A DNA stretch of 64,000 nt from Brienomyrus brachyistius (Eukaryota; Chordata; Actinopteri; Osteoglossiformes; Mormyridae): positions 13,107,191 to 13,171,190 of the forward strand of contig NC_064540.1 in the NCBI RefSeq assembly GCF_023856365.1, read 5' to 3'. Below, piece by piece: positions 37,233-60,999 of this stretch. The notes beneath the pieces are model-generated. The model worked only from the letters and a program-made list of their open reading frames with translations, ran no database searches and had not been told where the DNA came from. The stretch's first letter is position 1. Every line of letters starts with the position of its first letter. Position numbers and translations under genes: made by a program.

Positions 37233-37577
37233 TTGGTGGCGTCCATCCATTTTCCAAACCGCTTATCCAACTGGGTCACGGGGGGTCCAGAGCCTATCCC
37301 AGAAGCAATGGACACGAGGCAGGGAACAACTCAGGATGGGGGGCCAGCCCATTGCAGGGCACACTCACTCACCATTCACTCCTATGAGCAATTTAGCAAG
37401 TCCAATTATCCTCAGCATGTTTTTGGACTGTGGGGGGAAACCGGAGTACCCGGAGGAAACCCTACGACGACATGGGGAGAACATGCAATCTCCGCACGTG
37501 ACCCAGGCGGAGACTCCAACCTGGGACCCAGAGGTGTGAAGCAACAGTGCTAACCACTGCACCACCATGTCGCCCCG
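37233..37577 (-). repeat. Full-length tRNA-derived SINE family A, minus strand
   Basis: Same structure as the 33631 copy: catccattttccaaaccgct to ggttagcactg-type head and accaccatgtcgcccc end. It has little divergence from its sisters. Confidence 0.9.
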
Positions 37578-38039
37578 GTTCAGCTAATCATTTAATAAAA
37601 CTTCATCTACTCATGAAAATGGCTAACAGCCAATCAAATTTAAGCAGGCTACAATTACTCAGTGTATGACCGAGTATTCACACAAAATTTGAATTGAAAA
37701 TTGATTTGAACTGAGAATCTACATGTAGACAAAAAACTTGTCTGTAAGATTTTAATCAGGGTAGTTTTTTTGATGCTACAGACGAGTGTATTTCATGGGT
37801 GTGGACTATTTGAGGGGTAAGCTATTTATCAGTCTTGCTATGTCTAGATGGTATGACATTCTGGGGTGATGCTCCAAATTTCATATCTATCGCCAAATGC
37901 AGTCACTGTAACTCAAAATTGCTTATAACTGAGAAACCATTGGATATAAAAAGATGAAATCTTATGTATGCTCATAGCCAGATGTCCCAACAAATCATAG
38001 AAAAAGTTCATCTACTCATCAAACATGGCTGGAGAGGGT

Positions 38040-38770
38040 CGAACAGCAGACGCACAGACTCTCAAGACTGAAGAACTGGGAAGACGAAACAAACTCAGGA
38101 ATAAGACTAAGCAGATCGAATATGAAAACACTACACAACAGGGATGATGGGGAAACTGGACGAACCAGGTTAGGACCACAGACAACCAGGGGGTGAGACA
38201 CTACACACCCACCAGGACCATACACAACACAAATAACCCTAAGGGGCAAGGTTTTAGGAGTTCAACGGAGACCAGGGGCAATGACAAAACCCATAGGGAC
38301 GACATGCTGAACAGACAAGAGGTCAGGGACAGGACAAACATGTGGAAGGACCATAAGGACAGGGTCAAAGAACCAAGTACATATCACAAAGGAAGCGAGA
38401 CAGGGCAAGACAACAGGGCAGGGTGCAAACCAGGGGGGACCAAGACAAGGCAGGGTAGAAGGGCAAACACTGAGGCGTAAGGGCAGAAAGGGCAGGACTG
38501 GGTTCTCTGGAGGACACCAGAATGCTAGATGTCGGTCCCACAGCACAGATCTCCATAGGTTTTGGCAGTCCGGTGGGACCTGGAGGCATCAAGGGAACTG
38601 CAGGGCTAAGGTCAGATGGCACTGAGGGGCTCACTGGACAGTGACCCAGACAGGAATCAGGACTGGAATCAGGGCAGAAGCTGGTGGATGCAGAAGGACT
38701 GATAGGGAAAACTGGAGGCTGGGGCAGGAACTGAAACCGGAGAACCCAGCGGGGCCTACAATGTAGGAGG
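38040..38770 (-). other. GC-rich, strand-asymmetric block, possible LTR-element interior
   Basis: The plus strand is purine-rich (AGGACA-type runs), and the minus strand has the CCTGTCC-type wording seen inside the LTR element at 25200-25560. No protein motif was found. Two long minus-strand frames here are proline- and leucine-rich without family features. Confidence 0.3.
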
Positions 38771-38789
38771 GTCCAGAGCTGGTGTGGCA

Positions 38790-39240
38790 GTCATAAAAAC
38801 CCATGTTGATGCCTGAAAATGCCATATTATTTCTAAGCATAACCCCAGCCTCAGTTCACTAACCCTAATTTGAGGCCTTAGGGTGAAACAATATGTTGTT
38901 GGACAGTAGAAAATATGCTACTAAAGTAGGCTAATCGGCGGTTTCCTATCCAACGGGGGAGCAGAACTGTTATAAAAACACATTTTGATATTTGAAAATA
39001 CCATAGTTTTTCTAACCCTAACCCTAGCCTCAGTTCGCTAACCCTAACCCTAATTTGGGGCCTTAGGGTCAAACAAAAGGCTGTTGGAGAGTAGGAAATA
39101 TGCTGCTAAAGCATGCTAATCTGTGGTTTGCTATCCTATTGGGGACAAGCCCAGTCATAAAAACCCATGTTGATATCTGATGACACAGATCAAAAATGAC
39201 ATTTTTCCTAACCATAACCAACCGTCAGTTCGGCAACCCT
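38790..39240. repeat. Tandem repeat of about 180-185 bp with CCCTAA blocks
   Basis: Unit starts (gtcataaaaacccatgttga or its variant) lie at 38790, 38969 and 39154. Each unit carries aaccctaaccctag-like text and ggccttagggt. The third unit is partial. Confidence 0.8.
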
Positions 39241-40300
39241 AACCTTATTACCTAACCCTCAGAATCCTCCCTCTCCCCCTAACCCTAAGGGACTCCCCCT
39301 TACCCCCTCTCCCCCTAAGCCCGAGGACCCCCCCTAACTCCCCTTCCCCTTAACCTTCTGAGGTCTAAGGGTAGGGAAGACAGTTTCACTCACTGGGGCA
39401 TGGTCACACATTTCATTCAATGTCATAAACTTAATTCATGGAAAATAAATTATTTATGATATATTTCATTTGGCATTAAACTCATATTCATCTTAGTGTA
39501 CTTTGTAAATATGTCAGATTCATGTGAAGTTTGTAATTTGACATCCAAGTATAGACGTTGCAAAATGCAGGTTGGAACACTTGCAGAAATATTATAAAAT
39601 TACACAGTAAGCAATGATGGAAACTTGTTTTGATCCCAGATATCTGATCAGCAAAATCTTCGCTACATGAAGATGACTAAATGGTGTAGTTGCAACATTC
39701 AGTTGAATAAATAAATAAGAAAAACTCATGTCACTATTTCTAGCTCCTTTCATTGAATTTGTAGCAACTTTCATGTGTATGCACGAGCCATTCACACCTG
39801 GCCACATCCCCCCCCCCCTTATGGCGCTGATGGGGATGTACCTGGATCGTGTTTCACTGTTGCGTTGTGCATCAAATTACCATGCGAATGCGATTTGAAT
39901 ACGCGGAAATGCGGCTATTTAGAATGTAAAACAAAGAAAGATGACATGGTTTACTTTTTTTCTGATTTTAAAATCAATTTTAAAAACTTTAATATTTCCA
40001 ACAATTGCCGTTTATATGAATATGAAAAGGAGACAGATTATGGACTTAGTCATCATTTTTTCCATGTTTCTACAATATGATTTCAGCGAGTTTGAAATAC
40101 ACAAGAAAGTTACACGACATCGCCGATGATGCCGTCAACTCCAGAGGGTTAACCTAAAAAAACTCCTCCTTACCCTCTCCTTTCCCAACCCTAAGTACTT
40201 CCACTCCCCCTAACCCTAAAACCTCCCCTTACTCCCGCTCCCCCTAACCCTAAAGACCCCTCTTTTAAAGTCCACCTTAAGCCCTATATATATATATATA
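39241..40300. repeat. C-rich CCCCTAACCCTAA minisatellite, split by a transposon
   Basis: Both 39245-39349 and 40153-40265 consist of diverged units of the type ctccccctaaccctaa separated by ccttactcc. The two halves belonged together before the TTAA element inserted between them. Confidence 0.75.
39354..40148. mobile_element. piggyBac-like non-autonomous element with TTAA duplication
   Basis: TTAA lies at 39350-39353 and 40149-40152. The inside ends are ccttctgaggtctaaggg and, inverted, CCCTCTGGAGTTGACGG. The 795-bp interior encodes no transposase; a 101-codon plus frame at 39775 shows no known motif. Confidence 0.75.
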
Positions 40301-41719
40301 TCCCCCAATCATTTTTATTTTATTTTCTTTTAGTCACACTTATTTATGCTTGTATTATCTGTTTATCCTCTTGTATCAATTCATTTGATTTATTTATTTA
40401 TTGATGTATTGATCCATCCTAGCAATATACAGTAGGATCTATTTATTGACCCACTTATTTATTTTTAATTAAAAAATATATATAATTAAATTAAGCATAT
40501 AATTTTATCTCTCTGAGTGTTATCCAGCCATTTGCCTCACTTACCTTTAGGTTTCTTCATACTTACCATATATAGGTTTAATGGATAAATACTACTCCTA
40601 CTTACCACCAATGTCAGCCTCCATCGTACAGGGTCTTCAGCTCTGCCAGGAACAACCATATTAAATAACAAAATCTCTTCAACATTCAAATGCAAATAAG
40701 GGGTACAAAGACATTAGAGTAACTTACCTAGGCTATAAGGAGATCCTTTCTCGCCAGGAGTTTCTGGGAGGTACAAATAAATAAAAAAAAAACCCGGGGG
40801 GGTATGGGGGAGAAACAAGCCGCTGCCGTTTTTTGTTTTATTTTCATCTGTATTTTCTATTCTATTTTATTTTAGCAGTTTCAGGACAGCACCCAAAACA
40901 TACATCATCCTCCCCACAGGGCTACTTACACAAAAAATTATAGATGCAATATTAAAGCCAAGCCACTAGGGGGCCACTTTCACCAGAGGGACTTCTCGCC
41001 GCCTTCACCTGGGGGTATGGGCATCTCTGCCAAGGGAACCTAAAACAATAGAAAGGGGAAAAGTTAAAGGTTTAATGCAGCCAGTGCACTCTGAACATCA
41101 TAGATGTTACTTCAAGCTATTGTATACCCTAACCTAATCCTAACCTATACCATTCCACTCAGGAAGCTCCAATATGTATTTCTGTACAGGAACTGTGGCA
41201 ACTTTGCTCAGAAATGAACTTTGGACTTAGGAAATTTTAGCATTCCAGTTAACAAGCTCACATCTGGCTGAAACTTTGCATCTATGTGTTCTGTGCCTCC
41301 TAGATGCAGAATCCGCAGTTATCTCAAAAGTTAGCATGTACAATACCTTAGCATGGTCAGATGGCTGAAACTTTGGATCTACGCGTACTGCGCCTCCTCG
41401 ATGTAAAATCTGCTGTTCTCAAAAGTTAGAATGTTAGCATCCAAACTGGAAGCAGGCGTATCTCCGCCTAGGAATATCGCAGAGACTTGCAACAAAGTTC
41501 CTAGGGCCCGTCTCAACAAGTAGAGTCAACCAATAAAATCAAAATGCACCTATATAGGAAAAAAGTTATAACGTTGTTTTTGAATATCTCAGAAACGGAG
41601 CAAAATAGATCCTTCCTTTGCACGCGTGCATGCGTAGGGACCAGGCCACAGGCCACAACCCACTACGCTCACAAATCCGATGGTGCGGGGGTATTATCAT
41701 AGGTGGATTTTAGCCTTAT
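40301..41719. other. Unassigned, with a 97-bp direct repeat at 41263-41440
   Basis: The phrase ggctgaaacttt..atcta recurs after 97 bp, followed by ctgtgcctcctagatg against ctgcgcctcctcgatg and then ctcaaaagttag.atgt. No gene was recognised. Confidence 0.5.
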
Positions 41720-41942
41720 AACCCTAACCTAACCTATCCTAACATAACCCTCTGCATTTAACCCATATGTGACATCATAGCATAGCAGGGGGGGCACCAA
41801 ATTTAGGGACAGTGGAGCAGTGCTTGGGGGTAGTACCTTGCTCAGGGTACCTCAGTGGTACCTTGCTGGCCAGGGATTCAAACCAGCAATCATTCATTTA
41901 CAAGTGTGCTTCCCTGACCATTAAGACACCACTGCCCATACA
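41720..41942 (-). repeat. tRNA-derived SINE family C, minus strand
   Basis: Reverse B box ccagggattcaaaccagc and A box gaccattaagacaccactgc, with the ctgcatttaacccatatgtg block at the far end. A sister lies at 49976. Confidence 0.75.
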
Positions 41943-42899
41943 TGTAAGCATTATATTGCATTGGGAATGCAATTTGAACCCAGGACCTCTTGTATCAGAG
42001 ATAGGAATCATACTCCTGAACCAATGAGGCATGCCAGAATCTTAGTAACCAATCATTTTCTGCAAGTTCACTTATGCAAAATCTTGACAAAAAGCGAGAG
42101 GATACATACCATCTCTGATCGCTCAACTTCCAGACACTAGTTAGTGACAACAATCCAAAGGAGACTTCTCTCATTCTCTTCCATCACTTCCTTACTCTTC
42201 ATGGCAAATTTTTTTAAGAATAGCACCACCAAGTGGCAGGACCCTGTCATAATCTCAAGTCAATACAGCATGAATACATCTGCCCCTAGGGGACATTTTT
42301 CAGATGAATGTAATGCATGGAATATGATTGTCAAGAAATATGTCATTCACTTTCATATTTGTGCAGACTTTCAATTATGTGAATCCTTTGAGTAGTTTAT
42401 TTTTAATCAACCCCCAGTTTAGCTGCCAAGTAACTTCATCCATGTTATTGTCACCCTCCCCACACACAAACTGATTTCTTTAAATCTTCAGAAAATTTAT
42501 ATATCCAATAGGCACCAATTTAGCATTTTCATAACTTTAATAATATTTTAAAATAGCAGGTTATTTGCAAAAACATTTGAAATAAATACCAACAATAAAT
42601 TTGTATAAAAATACAATATTTTCTATATTGTTATTGTAACAGTTAATAGCCATTTCCCAGAGGAACATTTCTTTTCCACTGAAGTTCCATTGTCTTTCAC
42701 ACAGTTTTATATTTAAATCTCATAATAAATGGCATCTGGCTTTGCAATAGAGCCTAGTTTCATACCATGACCACGCAAATAAATATCAAACATTGTATGA
42801 CCCATTATAAAAGTAACAAACAGAAATGAGGTTGCCCTCTGCAAAATGCAAAAGTTTAAATTAATAAAGCAACTTGGACTAAACAATGACCTTAGTGCT
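41943..42899. other. Unassigned intergenic
   Basis: This is AT-rich, with no recognisable exon, RNA or repeat. Confidence 0.5.
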
Positions 42900-43126
42900 T
42901 AGGATGGAGTGCCAACTCAATGCAGGGCACATGCATAGCTATGGGCAATTTGTTACCTCCAATTAGTCTCAGCATGTTTTTGGACTGTGAGTACCCAGTG
43001 AAAACCCCACGACGACAAGGGGAAAACATGCAAACTCCACACACATGGAACCTGGGTGGAGTCTTGAACACAGATCCCAGAGTAACAAGGTGACAGTGCT
43101 AACCACTGCGCCACCATGCTACCCAT
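42900..43126 (-). repeat. SINE family A, minus strand, 3' end missing
   Basis: It contains ctcagcatgtttttggactg, aaaccccacgacgacaaggg and the reversed head gtgctaaccactgcgccacc. The tail half is gone. Confidence 0.85.
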
Positions 43127-44362
43127 TTTCAGAACTCTAAACACAATTCTGTAACAACACTGGGAATTTAGATTCATATGGTTTAATAATGTAATAATCG
43201 GACCAAAGATCCTAAAGGTCTTTAGAGATTTAGTATGAATATAAATTATGCTGAAAATTTTCTTCACTGAAAATGGCCATTTTTGGAGTAATATTGATTT
43301 CGAAATACTTAATATTTACATTAAAATTGCAGGTATGTCAGTTTTCTTTATTGCTACATTACAAAAAGGCTACAGAGTTATGTAGTATTGTCATTATTGT
43401 AACACATACTGCTAAATTCCCATTTTTTCCATTGACAATAATAATCAACACTGGGTAAAATTAGAAAAATATATAGTTTTGTTCATAAAACAAGTGAAAG
43501 ACATTAGTGATAAACATGTAAATGATTTCACCCTGTGTGCAGTTTGAAATTGACCTACACAACAAATTTCAGGAAGGTAAGAGCACCAGTTCGGCATTTG
43601 CATAGCTCCTGTAAGCTGTGATGTGTCAGTAAATATGTATCACTACCACAAAGGTGACAGAAGTTACTGCCACCCCACACAGTACAATCTCACTGTTCTT
43701 CCCACTACTTTACATGGAGAAAACATGAAAACTCTTGCATGCTATGCAAACACCACTGTCCAGATAAAAAAGGAAAACAAAAAAACTCACATTACACATA
43801 TATCGATGGGCCAAAACGAATTGACTATCATGTAGAAAAGGTGTGTTAAAGTCTGGAATATATTAGACGGTAAGCTAACATTTGGTACTCAGACTTGAAA
43901 TGTTGAATGCAGAAAAAAATGGGCTGGAATAAAGATTCAGATCTGAGTGACTTTCGATCAGACCATCTCTGAAATGGCAAGGAAGTTCTGTGTAATGTCA
44001 GAAAGGGGATCCAGCCCTGTTACACATCTGGCTACGTAGCCAAAGGCCAGTCAGAGTGCCCATGCATTGTTATGAACTACAAATTACAACTATTTGTTAA
44101 CACAGTCCTGAATTAATACTGAAGATGGATTCGGGCTTATGAAAAGACTGACTACATATAATGACTGTTAAAAAATTATAAATGTATTAACAGAAAACAG
44201 GTCAACTGGTTAACATACAAGCCAAATAAATTTAGAGAATACAGAGGAAGCAGAACGACTGGTAGAAAGCCTAAAAAAAAATTACGGCCAAACTGAGGAC
44301 CATGGATCGTCCTGATGAGTCCTCAGCTGTTGGTGCGCATCAAATTCCTGCAACTTGTGGCA
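43127..44362. other. Region downstream of the BICD gene
   Basis: No exon or repeat was recognised. Part of it may be 3' UTR of the BICD gene, but I could not point to a clear polyadenylation signal. Confidence 0.4.
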
Positions 44363-56495
<12,133 letters not shown>

Positions 56496-56960
56496 ATTGT
56501 GCCGGTACGGATGAAGGGGTTAGGACAAGCGATAACAGATCGAGATCCCAGAGATGGGAAGTGATCTTTTGGAAGTTTTTATTTCAGTGATCGCGAAATT
56601 CCATGGCTGTTTTTATGACAAGCTCCCAGGCACCGCTTTAAGTTACGTTTTAAATTCTCCTTAACTTCGCATGCGACCATCATACTTTTCTATTTTAAAT
56701 TTCTTCCTTAGCTGCGGTTTACTCCCTGAGTATCCATCTGCCCATTAATGACTGACTAGTTTTTTTTTTTTTGGCAGAAATGATTTTCTTTAGGGTGGCT
56801 CCCAATATGCGTGCAGTGCATACTGGGAAACGAAGTACTACAACTGTAAAAACGGTCTCGGAGTACGAAAAAGTTAACTTCACATCCCGAAGTGCTTTGT
56901 GGATTTGTGCAAAAACGGGACGCCGGCAGAAACGTCCACTTTGGTACGTATGTATGAATA
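56496..56960 (-). promoter_or_regulatory. BICD 5' flank and promoter with ZNF143/STAF-like site
   Basis: Positions 56813-56836 contain gcagtgcatactgggaa followed by cgaagt. This is close to the reverse complement of the ZNF143 consensus (ACTACAATTCCCA...GCACTGC), with few mismatches. It lies about 320 bp upstream of the start codon in repeat-poor sequence. No TATA box is evident. Confidence 0.5.
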
Positions 56961-57128
56961 AATAAATAGCATCACGCGGTTAGTAGAAACTTGCTTATAC
57001 CGTTATGAAGTGACTTATACTGGAATCTGAAGTTCTCAATGTATTTATTACAAAGGATAAGACATCAGGACATGAATCTGATTTTTCGAATGAAGATTTT
57101 AACTATGGTTATATCGTTTGAACTCCAA

Positions 57129-57472
57129 TACATCCATCCATCCATTTTCCAAACCGCTTATCCTACTGGGTCGCGGGGGGTCCGGAGCCTATCCCGGAAG
57201 CAATGGGCCCGAGGCAGGGAACAACCCAGGATGGGGGGGCAACCCTTCGCAGGGCACACACACACACCATTCACTCACACTCCTACGGGCAATTTAGCAA
57301 CTCCAATTAGCCTTAGCATGTTCTTGGACTGTGGGGGGAAACCGGAGGAAACCCCACGACGACATGGGGAGAACATGCAAACTCCACAAACATGTGACTG
57401 GGGCGGAGACTCGAACCTGGGACCCAGAGGTGTGAGGCAACAATGCTAAACACTGCACCACCATGCCGCCCG
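57129..57472 (-). repeat. Full-length tRNA-derived SINE family A, minus strand
   Basis: It reads (catc)n, ccaaaccgcttatcctactg, body, reversed B box cggagactcgaacctggg and head with accaccatgccgcccg. The copy looks young, with few differences from 33631 and 37233. Confidence 0.92.
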
Positions 57473-57725
57473 AACTACAATACAATAAAACGAAATGTCA
57501 ATGTGACAATCATGCTTATTCATTTATTGTTAAACTTGTACGTAATTCAAGTAATCAGACGCTAAGACACTGATTACTTTGTTGCCCTAAATAAAAATGT
57601 TCACATTTTAAGAAAACTTGGCGAAGTTCACCGTTTGTGAATTCGGATGACGTCACCCCACCCCGAAATCTGCCGATATTATTCAATTCCATTTATTTTT
57701 ATATAGCGCCTTTCACAAGAGTCGT

Positions 57726-58570
57726 CTACATATATGTGACCCTGCTGTTGAATTTCCTGCCACCAGCTTTCTTTTTTATTCGACAGAGTCCATTCTCTTT
57801 GTACCAATTTATGCAGCTTGTGAGCTTGTTCTGGCTGATCCTGAAAGAAAATATAAAAAATCAAGGTAAACAAAAAATCATGGATCAATACAGAGCAGTC
57901 AGGCACCTGAAAAAAGCCTGAAGTAAAAGGAAGCAATATTGAACAGTAGTAATGAAGAAAGCAATTTCTGAAACAGCAGGCTATTTTACAGTCATAACAA
58001 GTCTAGTCAAGTAAAAGAATTAAACCGAGGAATCACAAAAATTAATGTCAGATATTTAGAATTGAAAAATGCAAATAGCAGATTTTTTACTTACGCATGC
58101 ATGAATCTGAATGCGTCACGACACACAGATTTCCCTTCGATGAGATATGCTATCCTGGGTCTTTGACGTTCCGTTTGGTTCTTACGTTTTGCTTTCTCCG
58201 TCATTGCAGACTGGTTTATTGTGCAGCTTATCTTCGACATGATGATCAGATCTTTCTCGGATTCGAACAGTTCAGCCATGTTAAGCCGCATAGAATGAAT
58301 GAACATCTCGTCAAACAGCTTAATGCATTTTCCATCCTTCGACTGCTTGCAGCCACAGCTGAAGTCTCTTATTTTCTCAAGCTCTGACACAGAGTCCTGC
58401 TCAACAGTCTGAATCCCATAATTTTGCATGATTTGTTCAGCCTCATTCACAGTCACAAGAGAAGCATCATCATCAGCAGATTCATTATTATCACCACCAG
58501 AGGGGGCCTCCACCTCTGGATCGTCTATTACCTGTAGCAACGGGTCATCCTGGTCATCCACAGAGGCCAT
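57726..58570 (-). pseudogene. Truncated two-exon transposase-like gene
   Basis: Exon 58095-58570 (start codon 58570, donor gtaagt) joins exon 57726-57840 (acceptor tttctttcag) in frame and gives 196 codons. An acidic N-terminus leads to DFSCGCKQSKDGKCIKLFDE, then RIAYLIEGKSVCRDAFRFMH, and across the junction AISQNKLTSCINWYKENGL. This Cys-rich then Y...G..VCR.AF..LH.I...L...NGL layout is that of a multi-copy fish/invertebrate family with a downstream DDE-like core, which I recognise only from its motifs. The core (usually several hundred residues) is absent, and the stop falls next to a tatatagcgcctttcac repeat motif. Either a broken copy or a short derived gene. Confidence 0.5.
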
Positions 58571-58592
58571 GTTGAAATTACGTCACAGGGGC

Positions 58593-58671
58593 AACTCGGA
58601 CAAGAAAATTCCGACATCAACGTCATAAAAGAGGCGTGTTTCCGACGGGAAGTGACGTTTTTGTCCGAGTT
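58593..58671. promoter_or_regulatory. Inverted repeat with two CRE-like half sites
   Basis: AACTCGGACAA at 58593-58603 and its perfect complement TTGTCCGAGTT at 58661-58671 flank 57 bp with atcaacgtca and agtgacgttt. It lies between two minus-strand reading frames, just upstream of the start codon at 58570. Confidence 0.5.
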
Positions 58672-58880
58672 AGAGAGAAATAATCGAACGCACCATCAAT
58701 TCCCTCGAAATCTGCCTCACCTTCACTTCCATTCTCGGACAATGCATCATCACCATCTGGTTCCAATAAGTAATCTAAGACAATCGATTGTAGGGCAGCT
58801 GGGGCCAAAATACCAGTCAGATTACAGTTTCGAAGACAACTGAGGGCATCGGCAACTTTCCTTTCTTTAGACAATGCCAT
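58623..58880 (-). CDS. Small acidic ORF, possibly the N-terminal exon of a related transposon gene
   Basis: It has 85 codons from ATG 58880. It starts MALSKERKVADALSCLRN and continues to SIVLDYLLEPDGDDALSENG, with an acidic stretch that resembles the N-terminus of the same family as the gene at 57726-58570. Whether it is spliced into that gene or is a separate broken copy cannot be seen. It has no known catalytic motif. Confidence 0.35.
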   Translation of the reverse strand: MALSKERKVADALSCLRNCNLTGILAPAALQSIVLDYLLEPDGDDALSENGSEGEADFEGIDGAFDYFSLTRTKTSLPVGNTPLL

Positions 58881-59159
58881 TTCACATCATATAAATATTT
58901 CTGGAGATATTTGCGAAAAAAACATGGGCGCCACCATATCGAGCCTCGTTTTCGATCGGACTCCAGCCAACGGCGTGGCGCGTTACATATCGTGGTCGGC
59001 GATATTTTCAGTTGTTTACAGTTACCACAGTCCGTAACCAAGGTGTTTATTGGTCTGCTGGCATGCATCCATGAATAATTATGGAATTCCATATTTGGAA
59101 AATTGACGTCACAAGCTTTGTTTTGATATGCGGAAGTGTGAATTCGGACCACGTGAAGA

Positions 59160-59934
59160 TTTTGTAAACACGGCTCAAAGTAGGGCGAAATTACCAGCTT
59201 TTTAGGCTTATTTTTTACCCTTTGATTGGCATGGGTAAAATCAAAAAATACCCTTTGAAAAACATGGAATTAATCATCTTTATGACAGAATAATGATAAT
59301 TTGGATGCTACAGAGTCAAAAAAGACATCAAAGAGTAAGTTTTTGCAAAATAAAAAAAAACTCGAAGTTTTTCACCTACAGCACATACATTGGCCTATTG
59401 CCGTAATTCAACCAGTGCGACTTAAAGACTCATTTCGTGGCGACGGGTCACACGTGTCGTGATACATAAAATATCTTTCAAGAGAAATACAGAACGAGAA
59501 AAAGGAATAAAAGAAATATACTTTGGCAAAAAGTTTTTTTTTTTTTAAATTTCAAACGCTAATAATAATAATAATAATTAAAACTTCTCCATATAAACAG
59601 GTCCAGACATGGCAGCTCATACTGACCAGTGTAATTTGTCATTTCCCCCCCACAGTCCACAGTACGGCTGCCAGTAACAGATATGTACCTTAGGCAGAAG
59701 GGGTTAAAAATATCCAAAACTCACATTGTCAATCATGTTAAAAATGCATTTGTGTTAGACTTTGTAAAAGCAGAAATAGTGGGTATTTAAGAATATTTAT
59801 TTTGTACAAGTATTTAAAAAATCTTTTCTTTTTGGGTAGTAAAAACATGCCAAATAGCAGATGTTCATCATAATTCTTGGTGGGTATTTGTGCTCCACCT
59901 AGTATATGTATATATAAATGTGTGTGTGTATATT
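59160..59934. other. Unassigned, AT-rich
   Basis: Contains (ATA)n at 59558-59580 and a short TG run at 59919-59930. No gene was recognised. Confidence 0.5.
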
Positions 59935-60121
59935 TGTTGGCAGCGTTTTAGACATTAATGGCTGTGTGATTAGGAGACAGCAAAGTTACACTCATATACA
60001 AGCTGTACACTGATTATTTTACATTGTACCAAAGTGTCATATGTTTAGTATTGTTCCATGAAAAGATAAAAAATGTACAAGAATGTGAGGGATGTACTCA
60101 CTTTTGTGAGATACTGTATAG
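59935..60121 (+). mobile_element. Tc1-like transposon 3' end
   Basis: The text acaagctgtacactgatt, then gtaccaaagtgtcat, then gatgtactcacttttgtgag and atactgta is a familiar 3' terminal segment of a fish Tc1 group. No coding part remains. Confidence 0.75.

Positions 60122-60125
<4 letters not shown>

Positions 60126-60168
<43 letters not shown>
60126..60168. repeat. (TA)n microsatellite
   Basis: A pure TA run directly after the Tc1 end. Confidence 0.9.
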
Positions 60169-60173
<5 letters not shown>

Positions 60174-60304
60174 AAATGTTTAATGTGAACGATTCTTTAA
60201 ATAGTTATATACCGATATTTATCAGTTTTAAGTATATTCTTGTACTTCATTTTAATCCGTTCTCACTGTGCTTGCATTTGATCTGGAATTATGACATAGA
60301 CTAC

Positions 60305-60540
60305 AGTAAAATCCCATTATAGTGGACTCGCTTACAACGGAATATCGTCTATGATGGACGAGGTCCGCTGGTCCTGGCCCAGCGCCTTTAAGAACATGCT
60401 TCTGGCATCTTCTCCATGCTTTCATATTGTTTTCAACAAATTCTAACCCTATCATCTGAATGTTGCAGCAGAGATTGAGACTCATTTGACCAGGCACCAT
60501 TGACTGAAGACTGATAGCTGTATGCTGCTACACACATGCT
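60305..60540. mobile_element. Tigger/pogo-like fragment
   Basis: The text cagtaaaatcccattatagt followed by cggaatatcgtctatg and gaggtccgctggtcc fits the left end of fish Tigger-type elements (CAGTAAAAcCCCgTTATA...). The right end was not found. Confidence 0.55.
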
Positions 60541-60674
60541 CCAGATGGTCTGTGTAATCGTAATTATTTTACCATTAAAATGTAGTCATCACTCCTAAGA
60601 GCTTCTGGGACTTCTGAATTTAATATTGATGGATGGATGGATGGATGAAGAACTTTTTGTTAACTTAGACACAG

Positions 60675-60952
60675 TGTCATGGCCTGATCATCCGCTCCTT
60701 CCGTGTGCCACGCCCCCTCATTAGCCCCGTGTGGATTCCCCATGTTTACCAGCTGTTTCTTGTTGCTGCCATTATGTATGTATTTAAGTCTGCGTTAGGT
60801 ATGTTTTCCCCAGTCCAGTCAGTGAAGTTAGTGAAGTCTACCGTCTGTTGCGTTGCTTCGTGTTTTGCTAATAAATCCCACGTTACCCGACTTTACCTTC
60901 TGTCCTGCTTCCCCGCTCCATGTCCGTGTCCGTGCCTGAGTGTGACGTAACA
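60675..60952 (+). mobile_element. Solo gypsy-type LTR, 278 bp, perfect 5-bp duplication
   Basis: It runs TGTCATGGCC...GTGACGTAACA with CACAG at 60670-60674 and 60953-60957. AATAAATCCCACG within gives a plus orientation. It is a relative of the LTRs at 9283, 15617 and 53669. Confidence 0.92.
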
Positions 60953-60999
60953 CACAGATTCAAACAGGAATTTAGGATTGTTTTTGTATTCTTCTATTA

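Noticed and set aside
38262..38634. Overlapping proline/leucine-rich minus-strand frames
   Set aside because: They come from strand-asymmetric, pyrimidine-rich sequence; two frames are open at once and neither has family features.
39001..39060. Telomere
   Set aside because: CCCTAA blocks are short, broken and part of a 180-bp satellite inside gene-bearing DNA.
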